A stretch of DNA of 28,719 nucleotides from Hyphomicrobiales bacterium (GCA_002746425.1 NVXB01000001.1:121984-150702), one strand, 5' to 3'; numbered from the stretch's first letter, positions 7,099 to 14,358 are shown. Translations and numbers: made by a program. The notes: a model not told the origin generated them from the letters alone.

Positions 7099-7628
7099 TA
7101 TTTCTCCAATGCTTTAAATAAACGAAGCCACATGTTATTAAATTGGCCTTCTTCTTTATATAGAAGAGAATAGAACATTGGCATTTCTTTTCTATATTTA
7201 TCGTTTTTTGCACCTGACTCACAATTCGCGATACGATCAGCGAGTTTAATAAACGTAGCATCAGTGCTTTTAGCAATTTCATTATAAACATGATATTTTG
7301 ACATCCCAGCGATATCATGTTTAAATTTTGACTGAGAGTTATTTGAAAGAGTTTTAATAGCTTTAACCATAGGTAAAATTTTAAAACCAACATGCTTTAA
7401 ACTTTCTATTAAAATTTCCATGGTGATTTCAGTATCTTCCAGAATATCATGTAACATACCTACAGCAGCAAGTTGATCATAGGTCATACAGAGCTCATAC
7501 CGGCCCATGAATTCTTTTATGACAGCAACGACATCATCCAAGTGTTTCATATATGGATCTTCACCATACATTTGATCTGCATGCCAAAATCTAGCTATTT
7601 TTTGAACGTTTACTTCTTGAAGTGACAT
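7098..7628 (-). CDS. Mesh1/RSH-type HD hydrolase ((p)ppGpp hydrolase-like)
   Basis: 176 residues from the ATG at 7628, chosen over ATG 7640 because GGAG sits 6 nt before it. Metal and active-site residues of the small alarmone hydrolase (Mesh1/SpoT-hydrolase) fold are all visible: YMKHLDDVV (H29), GMLHDILEDT (H60, D61, E64, D65) and IKLADRIAN (D131, N135). Mesh1-type enzymes remove the 3'-pyrophosphate of (p)ppGpp, and some act on other phosphorylated nucleotides. In a phage this could clear alarmones or blunt alarmone-type toxins. The substrate is not proven; the HD fold is confident. A promoter of the recurrent type and a 14-bp inverted repeat lie directly upstream. Confidence 0.85.
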   Translation of the reverse strand: MSLQEVNVQKIARFWHADQMYGEDPYMKHLDDVVAVIKEFMGRYELCMTYDQLAAVGMLHDILEDTEITMEILIESLKHVGFKILPMVKAIKTLSNNSQSKFKHDIAGMSKYHVYNEIAKSTDATFIKLADRIANCESGAKNDKYRKEMPMFYSLLYKEEGQFNNMWLRLFKALEK

Positions 7629-7680
7629 ATTATTCTCCATTAATTTAACTTAAAATAAATATAAACTAATGGAGAATAAT
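7629..7680. repeat. 14-bp perfect inverted repeat at the hydrolase promoter
   Basis: ATTATTCTCCATTA (7629-7642) and its exact complement (7667-7680) are separated by 24 nt. The arm at 7667-7680 lies between the -35 and -10 boxes of the predicted promoter. The arm at 7629-7642 covers the Shine-Dalgarno and the bases next to the start of the HD hydrolase. Confidence 0.75.
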
Positions 7681-7687
7681 TGTACAC
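7658..7687 (-). promoter_or_regulatory. Putative early promoter (GTACA-N17-TATATT)
   Basis: Minus-strand AGTGTACA, 17 nt, then TATATT, 30 nt before the HD hydrolase start. Same architecture as the other members of the family. One arm of the inverted repeat occupies the spacer. Confidence 0.65.
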
Positions 7688-7867
7688 TTATTTTATAAAA
7701 GATATAGGAACAAATTGAGTTGATGAAGAAGTTTCCTCAGAATGAATATGTAAAACATTATATAAAATACCTGTGCCTTCTATGTGGTGCACACGTGTTA
7801 TCATTCTAGTAGTTGGAAATATAACATCATCAATTATTTCCCAATAATCTTTATTTATGCTACCCAT
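7688..7867 (-). CDS. Hypothetical protein, 59 aa
   Basis: ATG 7867 overlaps the ligase stop (TGATG). The small soluble protein looks all-beta, with strands around MITRVHHIEGTGILYNVLHI. This resembles small proteins of T4-like genomes but I cannot assign a family. It is the last gene before the promoter that serves the HD hydrolase. Confidence 0.7.
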   Translation of the reverse strand: MGSINKDYWEIIDDVIFPTTRMITRVHHIEGTGILYNVLHIHSEETSSSTQFVPISFIK

Positions 7868-8979
7868 CAAATATCTCTTTCATTTTTAAATGTGGCAGTG
7901 CAAACAGGGAATCTTAGTTTTCCCTTTGGTGTTCTATTCTGAAAGCGAATAGTAGCTGTGCCGCCAATATATTCATCTTTTTCTTCAAGCATTTTTTTCA
8001 GGTTATCGAAATTACCTCTAATACCTGAGCGTTGAATTTCGCCGTTCTCTAGTTTAATAAATAAACCCTTTACATACCCAGCCCACGTGCCTTTACCTTC
8101 CTCTAAAGAAACAATATAAAATTCGCCATCCTCAAATTCTTTTCTCTTTAAAAGAGATTTAGAACGTTTATTTTCATATCCATATCCAGGAAGACGAACC
8201 ATTTGACCTTCATAGCCTTCCTCTAAATATTTGCCATAAAGATCGTCCAATTCTTCCTGATTATTTACTAAGAGAGCAGGAGTATGAAAAACATTTTTAC
8301 ACTCTTTAATAAATTCACACATGTATGTATGGCCCATTCTTACATTAATAGGCTCTTCACTAAATCTATCATAAACATGATAATTTACATTTCTAGCGGA
8401 TTCTTCAATATCATCAGGTGTCGGTTTGCTCTTACGAACCAGAGAAATGATTTTATCAAAATCCTCTTTAAGTTCATGATTATATAATTCACCATCGATA
8501 ATAAGATCTGGTTGCTCTTTAAATAATGGTAAAAGTTGTTCGTGAATGTGTGGAGTTGCTACTAATGGTTTTCCATTACGAGAAAATAATCCATCGATTG
8601 TGGCAATACATCGAATACCATCAAATTTTGGCTGAGAATAGACAGGAAATGAGACTTTTTTCATTTCATCTTCATATTTTTTAGCTAACATTGGTTTAAA
8701 GAAAACTGGTTTATTTTCTTGTGCTAATTCATATGTTTCATAATATCCGCCCTGAAACAGTTGATGCTCATATTTTGATGCTACTTCTAAAAGAGCTTGT
8801 TCATCTGGTGTGGTGGCATTGCTTTTTCCAGTGTTTTTTCCTTCAGCAATCTGCCAACCAGAAATAACAATCTTACCATCCAATACACCGGAATGTGTAC
8901 GATATTTATCTCCCTCCACTTCAGCAAACCAAGTTCTAATATTTTTATTGCTATCTTTTTTAAATAAAGTTCTAATCAT
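7867..8979 (-). CDS. ATP-dependent DNA ligase
   Basis: 370 residues. An N-terminal region (about 1-80) with LFKKDSNKNIRTWFAEVEG looks like a WGR-type DNA-binding module. The nucleotidyltransferase core follows: motif I QPKFDGIR with the AMP-accepting lysine K118, motif III IIDGELY (E164), motif IV EGYEGQMVR (E257) and motif V SLLKRKEF (K278, K280). The C-terminal OB fold runs from about 284 to 370. It seals nicks in duplex DNA during replication, recombination and repair. The start has AAGGTGA and overlaps the previous stop by 8 nt. It is shorter than T4 gp30 (487 aa) and has a different N-terminal part. Confidence 0.93.
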   Translation of the reverse strand: MIRTLFKKDSNKNIRTWFAEVEGDKYRTHSGVLDGKIVISGWQIAEGKNTGKSNATTPDEQALLEVASKYEHQLFQGGYYETYELAQENKPVFFKPMLAKKYEDEMKKVSFPVYSQPKFDGIRCIATIDGLFSRNGKPLVATPHIHEQLLPLFKEQPDLIIDGELYNHELKEDFDKIISLVRKSKPTPDDIEESARNVNYHVYDRFSEEPINVRMGHTYMCEFIKECKNVFHTPALLVNNQEELDDLYGKYLEEGYEGQMVRLPGYGYENKRSKSLLKRKEFEDGEFYIVSLEEGKGTWAGYVKGLFIKLENGEIQRSGIRGNFDNLKKMLEEKDEYIGGTATIRFQNRTPKGKLRFPVCTATFKNERDI

Positions 8980-9175
8980 TTTTCACCTTACATTTTACAA
9001 CTGTTTTGCCATCAATCACTTCTTGCGAAATGACCTCATCACATGTTATTACATATTCAGATTTTGTTTCTTTTTCTTTTTGAATAAATGGAAGTGAGAA
9101 AAGAACTAAGAAAGCACAAATGCCAACTTGAATAATTTTATTAAAAAGAAAAAAGTGTATTAAATAATGTTTCAT
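8972..9175 (-). CDS. Small membrane-anchored protein, 67 aa
   Basis: One hydrophobic segment (about 4-31, HYLIHFFLFNKIIQVGICAF and on) is followed by a charged domain with two cysteines (C45, C62) in short beta-like stretches. It looks like an N-terminal anchor or uncleaved signal with a small exported or cytoplasmic domain. Coupled to the upstream gene (ATGA) and overlapping the ligase start. No family recognised. Confidence 0.65.
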   Translation of the reverse strand: MKHYLIHFFLFNKIIQVGICAFLVLFSLPFIQKEKETKSEYVITCDEVISQEVIDGKTVVKCKVKND

Positions 9176-9672
9176 GTCTCATCTCCATTTTTATATTCAA
9201 TTAAAGGACAATGTTTTTCTTTCCAGGATTTATATTTAATCACGAGAATATTACTCTTTTTTTCTTTAGCATTCTTATTCATTTGTGAAACAAGTTTAAT
9301 TGCTTCTTTACTCTTTTCAAGTATGCTATAAATAAACGCTGCTAGAACAAGACCGCCGAACAACAAGCCTGCTCCTATTACAAAAACAGAAGATGCTAAA
9401 ACCACATTCGTTAAACCGAGTGTATAAATAATTAAACCGCAGAAAATCCACAAACTCATCGTAATGATAATACTTAGAGCAGGCCAAAATACAGCATTAC
9501 GCCAATGAGAACAAAAATCTTTAGGTTTAGGATTCATATAAATACAATTGCTAAATGCGTGGTCAAAAGACGTTGAATTAGCAAATTGAGTTTGATTTAA
9601 TGATTTATACACACTATAAAATTTATAGAATCTATAGTGCCAACTGTTTTCATCGATAATTTCTTTATTCAT
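9172..9672 (-). CDS. Two-TM membrane protein, 166 aa
   Basis: A polar N-terminal part (1-60) ends in NPKPKDFCSHWRNAVFW, then two membrane segments (about 61-87 and 90-116) with the second rich in G, A and L. A basic tail follows (about 117-166). The pattern of a cysteine-aromatic motif just before paired helices occurs in phage membrane proteins of unknown function. Coupled to both neighbours by ATGA overlaps. Confidence 0.7.
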   Translation of the reverse strand: MNKEIIDENSWHYRFYKFYSVYKSLNQTQFANSTSFDHAFSNCIYMNPKPKDFCSHWRNAVFWPALSIIITMSLWIFCGLIIYTLGLTNVVLASSVFVIGAGLLFGGLVLAAFIYSILEKSKEAIKLVSQMNKNAKEKKSNILVIKYKSWKEKHCPLIEYKNGDET

Positions 9673-10088
9673 TGTATATCCTTTTCTATCAATTCGTCTT
9701 TTACAATTTGTAAAGTGACTTCTTCTCTAAATCCCTCGCCCTGAGTTTCCAAATAATCTCTTCCGCCATCAACCGCAACATCGCCGTGACGATAATAATC
9801 GTGACGATATCTTGAAAAAATAATATCACCATTTTCTAATTTAATAGCATGGAATGGTTCAGTAGCAGAAATGCCATCAACCATCATTAATTCGTTAAAT
9901 CCATTATAATAAAGACCAAAATAATTCGATCCCTCTGGATGTTTCTTTTCAGAATAAAAAATTGAAACCGGTGAATTAAACCAACCACGCGAATCTTTTA
10001 AACATGTGGTACATACATATTTTGCTTTGTACATTTCTTCAATTTTTTTCGTGTCTTCGGCGGAAAACATGCTTCTATCTATAATCAT
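9669..10088 (-). CDS. Hypothetical protein, 139 aa
   Basis: Unrecognised soluble protein. It contains a CTTC pair (about 26-29) without a partner pair, a beta-rich core with SNYFGLYYNGFNELMMVDGI, and a cluster of R, H, D and Y (SRYRHDYYRHGDVAVDGGRD, about 92-111) that could bind metal or phosphate. The ATG has a GGAAAG site and lies 1 nt after the upstream stop. Confidence 0.7.
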   Translation of the reverse strand: MIIDRSMFSAEDTKKIEEMYKAKYVCTTCLKDSRGWFNSPVSIFYSEKKHPEGSNYFGLYYNGFNELMMVDGISATEPFHAIKLENGDIIFSRYRHDYYRHGDVAVDGGRDYLETQGEGFREEVTLQIVKDELIEKDIQ

Positions 10089-10089
10089 A

Positions 10090-10443
10090 CTATTCTTTCC
10101 AATGATATGTTGAATTTCGTGTTTTGAAAATTACGTTCAATCGCCCATCTTCTTCATCATTATATTTTTCTACAATTTCTGTTATATAGGTCGTGCGCCA
10201 CCAATCCTGCGCAGAATAAGTTCTTCCAGTTGGACAACCTACTTGCATTGCAACACCTACACGAGGAATTGCATTATGTTCGGTCCTCATAATTTTCTCG
10301 CTTGATGGTACATTTAATATGTTTGTTGCACTATCTTTATTGCCATCCACATCCTCAAACCAAAGAGCATTTGACATAGAACCAGAATCACCTTTATGGT
10401 GAATTATTGATTTATCTTCATTTATTGCAAACATCCAAACCAT
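10090..10443 (-). CDS. Hypothetical protein, 117 aa
   Basis: Unrecognised protein with a good AAGGAAA site. The most distinctive segment is GRTYSAQDWWRTTYITEIVE (about 73-92), a W/T-rich helix-like stretch reminiscent of short conserved proteins of T4-like phages. An HHKGDSGSMS motif is near the N-terminus. It lies between the NADAR gene and the 9669 gene in the same co-transcribed run. Confidence 0.7.
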   Translation of the reverse strand: MVWMFAINEDKSIIHHKGDSGSMSNALWFEDVDGNKDSATNILNVPSSEKIMRTEHNAIPRVGVAMQVGCPTGRTYSAQDWWRTTYITEIVEKYNDEEDGRLNVIFKTRNSTYHWKE

Positions 10444-10454
10444 TTTATTTTCCT

Positions 10455-10946
10455 TTATATTGCTATTTTATCCCTAAGAATATCCCTGAGAATATCCCTG
10501 ACAACCATAATAGCTTTGCCAAGTAAATTCTTACCTCGCCATTTACTTTCATCTAAAATATCTGGGTGAGAATCAGCCATTCCAATTCCCCAAATATTAT
10601 CCCATGGCGCAGCTTCAACGATATGTTTATTGCCACTAAGAAGGAGTTCTTCTTTCATATGTTTATTTTGAAGGAATTTTTGGAGAATTCCTTCAAGAAC
10701 AATTTCAAATCGCTTAGAAGCCCAAACTGTTTCATTATAATTTCTCACACTTCGACCAATAGCTTTCTGCCTTGAGGGATTGAGAGTTCTCATTATCATA
10801 TTAGCAGCTTCAATATCATCAAATAACATAGCCTTCTCATACATCATATATTGTTCAACACAATCGAATCTAATACCATTAATCTGAAACGGTGAATGAC
10901 ACCAATTAGAGTAAGTGCCGCCAGTAAAAAATATATATTCTTTCAT
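10455..10946 (-). CDS. NADAR-domain (YbiA-like) N-glycosidase / ADP-ribose remover
   Basis: 163 residues from ATG 10946 with AAGGA at good spacing; a TTG at 10961 is in frame but lacks a site. The NADAR layout is clear: SNWCHSPFQINGIRFDCVEQ (about 13-32) with YMMYEKAMLF next, a central A-x-G-R-x-V segment, WDNIWGIGMAD (about 114-124) and the closing W-x-G-K-N-L-L-G-K-A-I-M. Members include bacterial YbiA, which hydrolyses N-glycosidic bonds in riboflavin intermediates, and enzymes that strip ADP-ribose from guanine in DNA modified by DarT-type toxins. The phage copy could protect DNA from DarTG-like defence; that part is inference. The C-terminus carries a 12-bp triplet repeat. Confidence 0.88.
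   Translation of the reverse strand: MKEYIFFTGGTYSNWCHSPFQINGIRFDCVEQYMMYEKAMLFDDIEAANMIMRTLNPSRQKAIGRSVRNYNETVWASKRFEIVLEGILQKFLQNKHMKEELLLSGNKHIVEAAPWDNIWGIGMADSHPDILDESKWRGKNLLGKAIMVVRDILRDILRDKIAI
10469..10504 (-). repeat. 12-bp tandem repeat, 3 copies, in the NADAR C-terminus
   Basis: Three units of the form TATCCCT[A/G]A[G/C]AA in a row encode RDIL-RDIL-RDK at the end of the NADAR protein. The length is a multiple of 3, so copy-number change would keep the frame. Confidence 0.8.
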
Positions 10947-10957
10947 TTTATTTTCCT

Positions 10958-11182
10958 TCAATATTTACAAAGTTGTTTATGATGTTCTTCAGCAGCAGAT
11001 TTAGCTAGCCCTATATTATCATAAGAACCAATATGAGTGTCATTTTCTAAATAATGACAATTCCAGCTCCCATTTATATTAAGCACAATTTCATATTTTA
11101 AGATATCTGTAACCAAACCAATAGAACCGAAGTTTACATTGACCCAATCAATATTCTTAGACATTACTGGTGCAACTGACAT
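10958..11182 (-). CDS. Hypothetical protein, 74 aa
   Basis: Small protein with a GGAG site. A beta region (ILKYEIVLNINGSWNCHYLE) is followed by a helix ending in LAKSAAEEHHKQL. A strand region plus a final A-x-x-H-H helix is seen in many short phage proteins of unknown role. It sits between guaC and the NADAR gene and is probably co-transcribed with them. Confidence 0.7.
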   Translation of the reverse strand: MSVAPVMSKNIDWVNVNFGSIGLVTDILKYEIVLNINGSWNCHYLENDTHIGSYDNIGLAKSAAEEHHKQLCKY

Positions 11183-11185
11183 ATC

Positions 11186-12187
11186 TTATTCTCCAATAGT
11201 TTCTCGTTCATATGTTCTATTTAATATATTATTCACTTTTATGAAGGATGTACACTTAGAAAGGTGTTTTAATTCACTGGCACCAGCATAAGTACATGTA
11301 GATCGCAATCCACCTAATATATCCTGAACAGTATTATTTAAACTTCCTTTATTTTTCACTTTAGTGATTCGTCCTTCAGACGTTTTATATTCAGAAACTT
11401 TTCCATAGTTGTTCTTCATTGCAAGTGTCGATGACATACCATAAACAATAGCATTATTCTCATCATCGAAATCTGAATTTTCTTCATGTCCACCCAGCAT
11501 TCCACCTAACATAACAAAATCAGCACCAGCAGCAAAAGCTTTTGCAACGTCACCTGGAGTATTACATCCTCCATCGCCAATAATGTGTGCATCCAAAGCG
11601 TGGGCAGCTTCAGCACATTCAATAATAGCAGAAAGCTGAGGATAACCAACACCGGTTTTTTCGCGTGTTAAACAATTAGAACCTGGTCCAATTCCAACCT
11701 TTACAATATCGGCGCCCGCTAAAATTAATGCTTGTGTCATTTCATGAGTACATACATTCCCAGCGATTATGGTAATTTTTGGAAATTCCGCTCTGGTATC
11801 TTTTACTTTATCGATAAATTTTTCAGTATAACCATTAGCAACATCTAAACATATTGCCCATGCAGGCCCTAGTGTGATTGAATCATTAATACCGAAGGAT
11901 GGAATACCATAGAAATAATCTTCAGGATTACTAGAGATACCCTGCAATGGTTTAAATTTAGAAAAACAAGTAAGCATATGATATTTGCTTAAAACCTTAT
12001 AGGTTCCATAATTGCCAACAGAATCCATATTGGCAGCAATAATTGGAACTACATCTATTTGTGCTTTACTATGCTTGAATTTAAATGTTCTATGAAGTAC
12101 TACATCTTTTCTCGATGTCAGTGTAGAACGTTTAGGTTTAATGAGGACATCATCAAAATCATATTTAGTATTTTCTTCAATTCTCAT
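11186..12187 (-). CDS. guaC: GMP reductase (GuaC, IMPDH/GMPR family)
   Basis: 333 residues, close to E. coli GuaC (347). The TIM-barrel enzyme converts GMP to IMP with NADPH. Signatures: DFDDVLIKP at the N-terminus, ANMDSVGNYGT (about 52-63), the active-site loop GIGPGSNCLTREKTGVGYPQ with catalytic C172 and T174, IGDGGCNTPGDVAKAF (about 203-218), MLGGMLGGHEE (about 226-236) and GLRSTCTYAGA. No CBS domains are present, and the loop and length favour GMP reductase over IMP dehydrogenase. It would feed guanine from degraded host nucleic acid into adenine pools. AAGGGA precedes the ATG, which overlaps the upstream stop (ATGA). Confidence 0.92.
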   Translation of the reverse strand: MRIEENTKYDFDDVLIKPKRSTLTSRKDVVLHRTFKFKHSKAQIDVVPIIAANMDSVGNYGTYKVLSKYHMLTCFSKFKPLQGISSNPEDYFYGIPSFGINDSITLGPAWAICLDVANGYTEKFIDKVKDTRAEFPKITIIAGNVCTHEMTQALILAGADIVKVGIGPGSNCLTREKTGVGYPQLSAIIECAEAAHALDAHIIGDGGCNTPGDVAKAFAAGADFVMLGGMLGGHEENSDFDDENNAIVYGMSSTLAMKNNYGKVSEYKTSEGRITKVKNKGSLNNTVQDILGGLRSTCTYAGASELKHLSKCTSFIKVNNILNRTYERETIGE

Positions 12188-12429
12188 TTATTATCCCTTT
12201 TATCATATGGATGGTGCAAAAAATTCCATATTTTACTATTATAAATTCTAATTAGCACGAGCAAAATTAATATGAACGGCCATAATATAGATGCGATCAT
12301 AACAGGCATCCCATATTTGCTACCTATAATTTGAAATGGATGGTCTCGATATATTATAAATCTAAATGGGTTATTGATTAAATAAACAACCAACATACCA
12401 ATTGGTATGTATATTAAAACATAAATCAT
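12184..12429 (-). CDS. Two-TM small membrane protein, 81 aa
   Basis: Hydrophobic segments at about 2-19 (IYVLIYIPIGMLVVYLIN) and 41-62 (GMPVMIASILWPFILILLVL), with short polar loops rich in R and D. No family recognised. An AGGAGCAGG region precedes the ATG and its stop overlaps the guaC start. It follows another tiny membrane ORF, so a run of small membrane proteins is made here. Confidence 0.7.
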   Translation of the reverse strand: MIYVLIYIPIGMLVVYLINNPFRFIIYRDHPFQIIGSKYGMPVMIASILWPFILILLVLIRIYNSKIWNFLHHPYDKRDNK

Positions 12430-12431
12430 AT

Positions 12432-12548
12432 TTATAATCCTGCTCCTATTAAAATTGAACCTAAAAATAAAAAACCAAAAGCTGAAATAAGTAAACTCTG
12501 TAAGAGAAAAATTTCCTTTAAATCTAGATTTTGAAGAAATGAAATCAT
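12432..12548 (-). CDS. Tiny membrane protein, at least 38 aa
   Basis: From ATG 12548 the frame encodes MISFLQNLDLKEIFLLQ and then a single hydrophobic helix rich in L, F, G and I, ending just before the next gene. The frame stays open upstream to TTG 12611 (59 aa) or ATG 12593, which would add a second hydrophobic stretch (IIAICMFLHIAFTF). The hairpin at 12576-12603 overlaps that extension, so the start is uncertain. Ribosome sites are weak at all three. Placement 2 nt before the next ATG supports a real gene. Confidence 0.5.
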   Translation of the reverse strand: MISFLQNLDLKEIFLLQSLLISAFGFLFLGSILIGAGL

Positions 12549-12575
12549 GGTTTCATCTGAATATCTAAATGTAAA

Positions 12576-12603
12576 AGCTATATGCAAAAACATGCATATA
12601 GCT
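12576..12603 (-). terminator. Hairpin after the 12632 gene, terminator-like
   Basis: Perfect 11-bp stem (AGCTATATGCA/TGCATATAGCT) with a 6-nt loop, followed on the minus strand by TTTTACATTT, 28 nt after the 12632 stop. The stem is AT-rich. The loop side carries an ATG, so translational control is an alternative. Confidence 0.45.
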
Positions 12604-12631
12604 ATAATCAATACCTAAATTCCATAAGTAA

Positions 12632-13042
12632 TCATTCTACCTCCCAAATATATTCTATAGTTCTTTTACCGTATAAATGTGCATCGTATTTTTTCCTCGA
12701 TGACTGATCCATAATAAACCCATCACAATAAACAAAAGCATGGTGGTGGGTTGTGATTAAATATTTTGTTTCTGGTTTTGCATAATGAATGATCCAAAAA
12801 TGCAATTTATATTTTCTCTTCAGATTTAATTTTTTTAAATTTGTTCCAAATTTATTTGCTACCATAATGTAATGAAAAGGTAGAGTAGCACCGTCAAAAC
12901 CAATTCGCCCACTATAAATGACATCTTTAAAATAATCATATATCGTAGAAATTTTTTGATCTGTGATTGTTGCTAAGGCCAATACACCGCATATTGGTCT
13001 ATAAGCATCACTCTTTTCATAATCTGGTGGATATTCAATCAT
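12632..13042 (-). CDS. Possible papain-fold (cysteine peptidase-like) protein, 136 aa
   Basis: Residues C18 in RPICGVLALATI, the histidine group H99-H101 in LITTHHHAFVYCDG and D112 in FIMDQ are spaced as in small papain-like or C39-like proteins, where Cys, His and Asp/Asn form the catalytic set. The Cys lies at the head of a helix and the His in a strand, as expected. I infer the fold from this pattern only; substrate and activity are unknown. Coupled to the upstream 31-aa ORF by an ATGA overlap. Confidence 0.6.
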   Translation of the reverse strand: MIEYPPDYEKSDAYRPICGVLALATITDQKISTIYDYFKDVIYSGRIGFDGATLPFHYIMVANKFGTNLKKLNLKRKYKLHFWIIHYAKPETKYLITTHHHAFVYCDGFIMDQSSRKKYDAHLYGKRTIEYIWEVE

Positions 13043-13134
13043 GGTAAAAATAAAATTATAAGTGTAGCAAGAATAATGCCAAATGAAAGACTACACCAAA
13101 ACGAAGTATTATTCCAAATGCTATTGTTTTTCAT
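13039..13134 (-). CDS. Tiny membrane protein, 31 aa
   Basis: ATG 13134 has AGGA at 6 nt and the stop overlaps the next start (ATGA). The product is MKNNSIWNNTSFWCSLSFG followed by a short hydrophobic stretch rich in I, L and A, a single predicted membrane helix. It overlaps the upstream gene by 14 nt. Both signals make it credible despite its size; no function is known. Confidence 0.62.
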   Translation of the reverse strand: MKNNSIWNNTSFWCSLSFGIILATLIILFLP

Positions 13135-13375
13135 TTGCTTTCCTTTTAGGTTTATGAGAGCCCCAAACATCTGTTGCTTTCACTTTAATATATTTTTTAT
13201 TCTTTTCATTGGGATTAGGGTTCTCAATAGTTAACATAACATTTTTACCCACTGCCCACGCCTTCCGTTGATTAAGCACCCGATTACCGCTAGCTATATA
13301 ATCTCGACGAAGAGAATTTTTGAGTTTCGTATCAGTACCAATTTCACCTTTAGATGTGTATTTCATTTTAGCCAT
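13121..13375 (-). CDS. Basic hypothetical protein, 84 aa
   Basis: Lysine-rich small protein with AAGGAG before the ATG and the recurrent promoter upstream. A beta-like core (WAVGKNVMLTIENPNPNEKN, about 40-59) is followed by YIKVKATDVWGSHKPKRK. The charge suggests nucleic-acid contact. I recall short proteins with a comparable MLTIENPNPNE segment in T4-like genomes, without known function. Confidence 0.75.
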   Translation of the reverse strand: MAKMKYTSKGEIGTDTKLKNSLRRDYIASGNRVLNQRKAWAVGKNVMLTIENPNPNEKNKKYIKVKATDVWGSHKPKRKANEKQ

Positions 13376-13404
13376 CAGTTTCTCCTTAAATTACTCATTT
13401 TTTA

Positions 13405-13434
13405 TTCATATCATCTTTTTATAGTAAAGTACAC
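13405..13434 (-). promoter_or_regulatory. Putative early promoter (GTACT-N17-TATGAA)
   Basis: Minus-strand AAGTGTACT, 17 nt, then GATATGAAT, about 30 nt before the 13375 start. It overlaps the stop region of the methyltransferase-like gene. Confidence 0.58.
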
Positions 13435-14358
13435 TTAATAAGCACTTTTATCTGCTTTAGGATCTGTATACAGATCATATATGAAGTACCCTCGTTTTTC
13501 AAGAACTCTAATTTGTTTCCTGGTCATTTTAGCTTTATCATCTCTATAACCTTTGGTGAAGTGATAATCATTTTTTTCAACCAAGTGACAGCGAATAAAA
13601 CCCAGGTTTTCAACTTTTTCAACAGTTGTGCCTAGTACATTATAAATGACATAATCGTGACCTGCATAACCACATCCAAACCAATCTCCGTTTGGTGCAA
13701 TCCATCCATGTTCTTCATCTTCGTGATCATCAATAAGTTCGCTATGAATCATACCCCAGTGTTGCATGTGTTTTATTTCCTTGGGTTCGATATTTCCAAT
13801 ATCAAAGCCGCCGCGCGCAGAATTTTCATACCTACCAGTTTTCTTATTATAATGCCACCAAGAAAATTTCTCATAACGAGGATCGACTTGAATAAGATGA
13901 AATTCCTTTGTGGCACCTCGCTTGCCAAGAATACGATAAATATTTTCATTATCTTCGCCGACATTATCAGCAACTTTTTCATAAATCCACCCAAACAAAT
14001 CTCCTTCAACGTTATGTTCCATGGAAATATAAAGAGCTTCGCCTTTCTCAATGTTGTGTCGCAGCGCCCACCCAACAAAGGAGCCACGGCACGGCCGTGC
14101 AAAAATCATACAATCATTTTGATCAAAATCATAATAATCAGTAGTAGCATCTAATTGTTGAATGTCATTAATGTAGGGATTATCACGCAACATCCAATCA
14201 ATAGCATCAACATCGAAACCTTTTCCACGCATTTGCATCGTCAAAAAACCATTTCCACACCCAACATCAACATATCTACGATATCTCCAATGAATACCTT
14301 CCATAAATTTCCAATAATTATCATTAGGTTTAAAAAAGATGTTATCAGGTAAGTTCAT
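13435..14358 (-). CDS. SAM-dependent methyltransferase-like protein, 307 aa
   Basis: The N-terminal domain (about 25-150) has the class I methyltransferase glycine motif VDVGCGNGFLTMQM (about 31-44) and the expected acidic residue after strand 2 (DVDAID). The strand-4 region reads NDCMIFARPCRG. No NPPY or PCQ-type catalytic motif of DNA methylases is visible, so substrate is open; RNA, protein or small-molecule targets are possible. The C-terminal part (about 200-307) has GWIAPNGDWFGCGYAGHDYV, a conserved-looking glycine/aromatic module with a possible metal-binding Cys/His pair, and ends in a basic region. First gene after two small coupled ORFs. Confidence 0.72.
   Translation of the reverse strand: MNLPDNIFFKPNDNYWKFMEGIHWRYRRYVDVGCGNGFLTMQMRGKGFDVDAIDWMLRDNPYINDIQQLDATTDYYDFDQNDCMIFARPCRGSFVGWALRHNIEKGEALYISMEHNVEGDLFGWIYEKVADNVGEDNENIYRILGKRGATKEFHLIQVDPRYEKFSWWHYNKKTGRYENSARGGFDIGNIEPKEIKHMQHWGMIHSELIDDHEDEEHGWIAPNGDWFGCGYAGHDYVIYNVLGTTVEKVENLGFIRCHLVEKNDYHFTKGYRDDKAKMTRKQIRVLEKRGYFIYDLYTDPKADKSAY

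Noticed and set aside
7070..7393. 107-codon frame inside the HD hydrolase gene
   Set aside because: It is an alternative frame of a gene with clear catalytic motifs and shows no ribosome site.
13657..14154. Long plus-strand frame of 165 codons opposite the methyltransferase-like gene
   Set aside because: It is the antisense of a well-supported gene, has no ribosome site and a poor, lysine/isoleucine/asparagine-biased composition.
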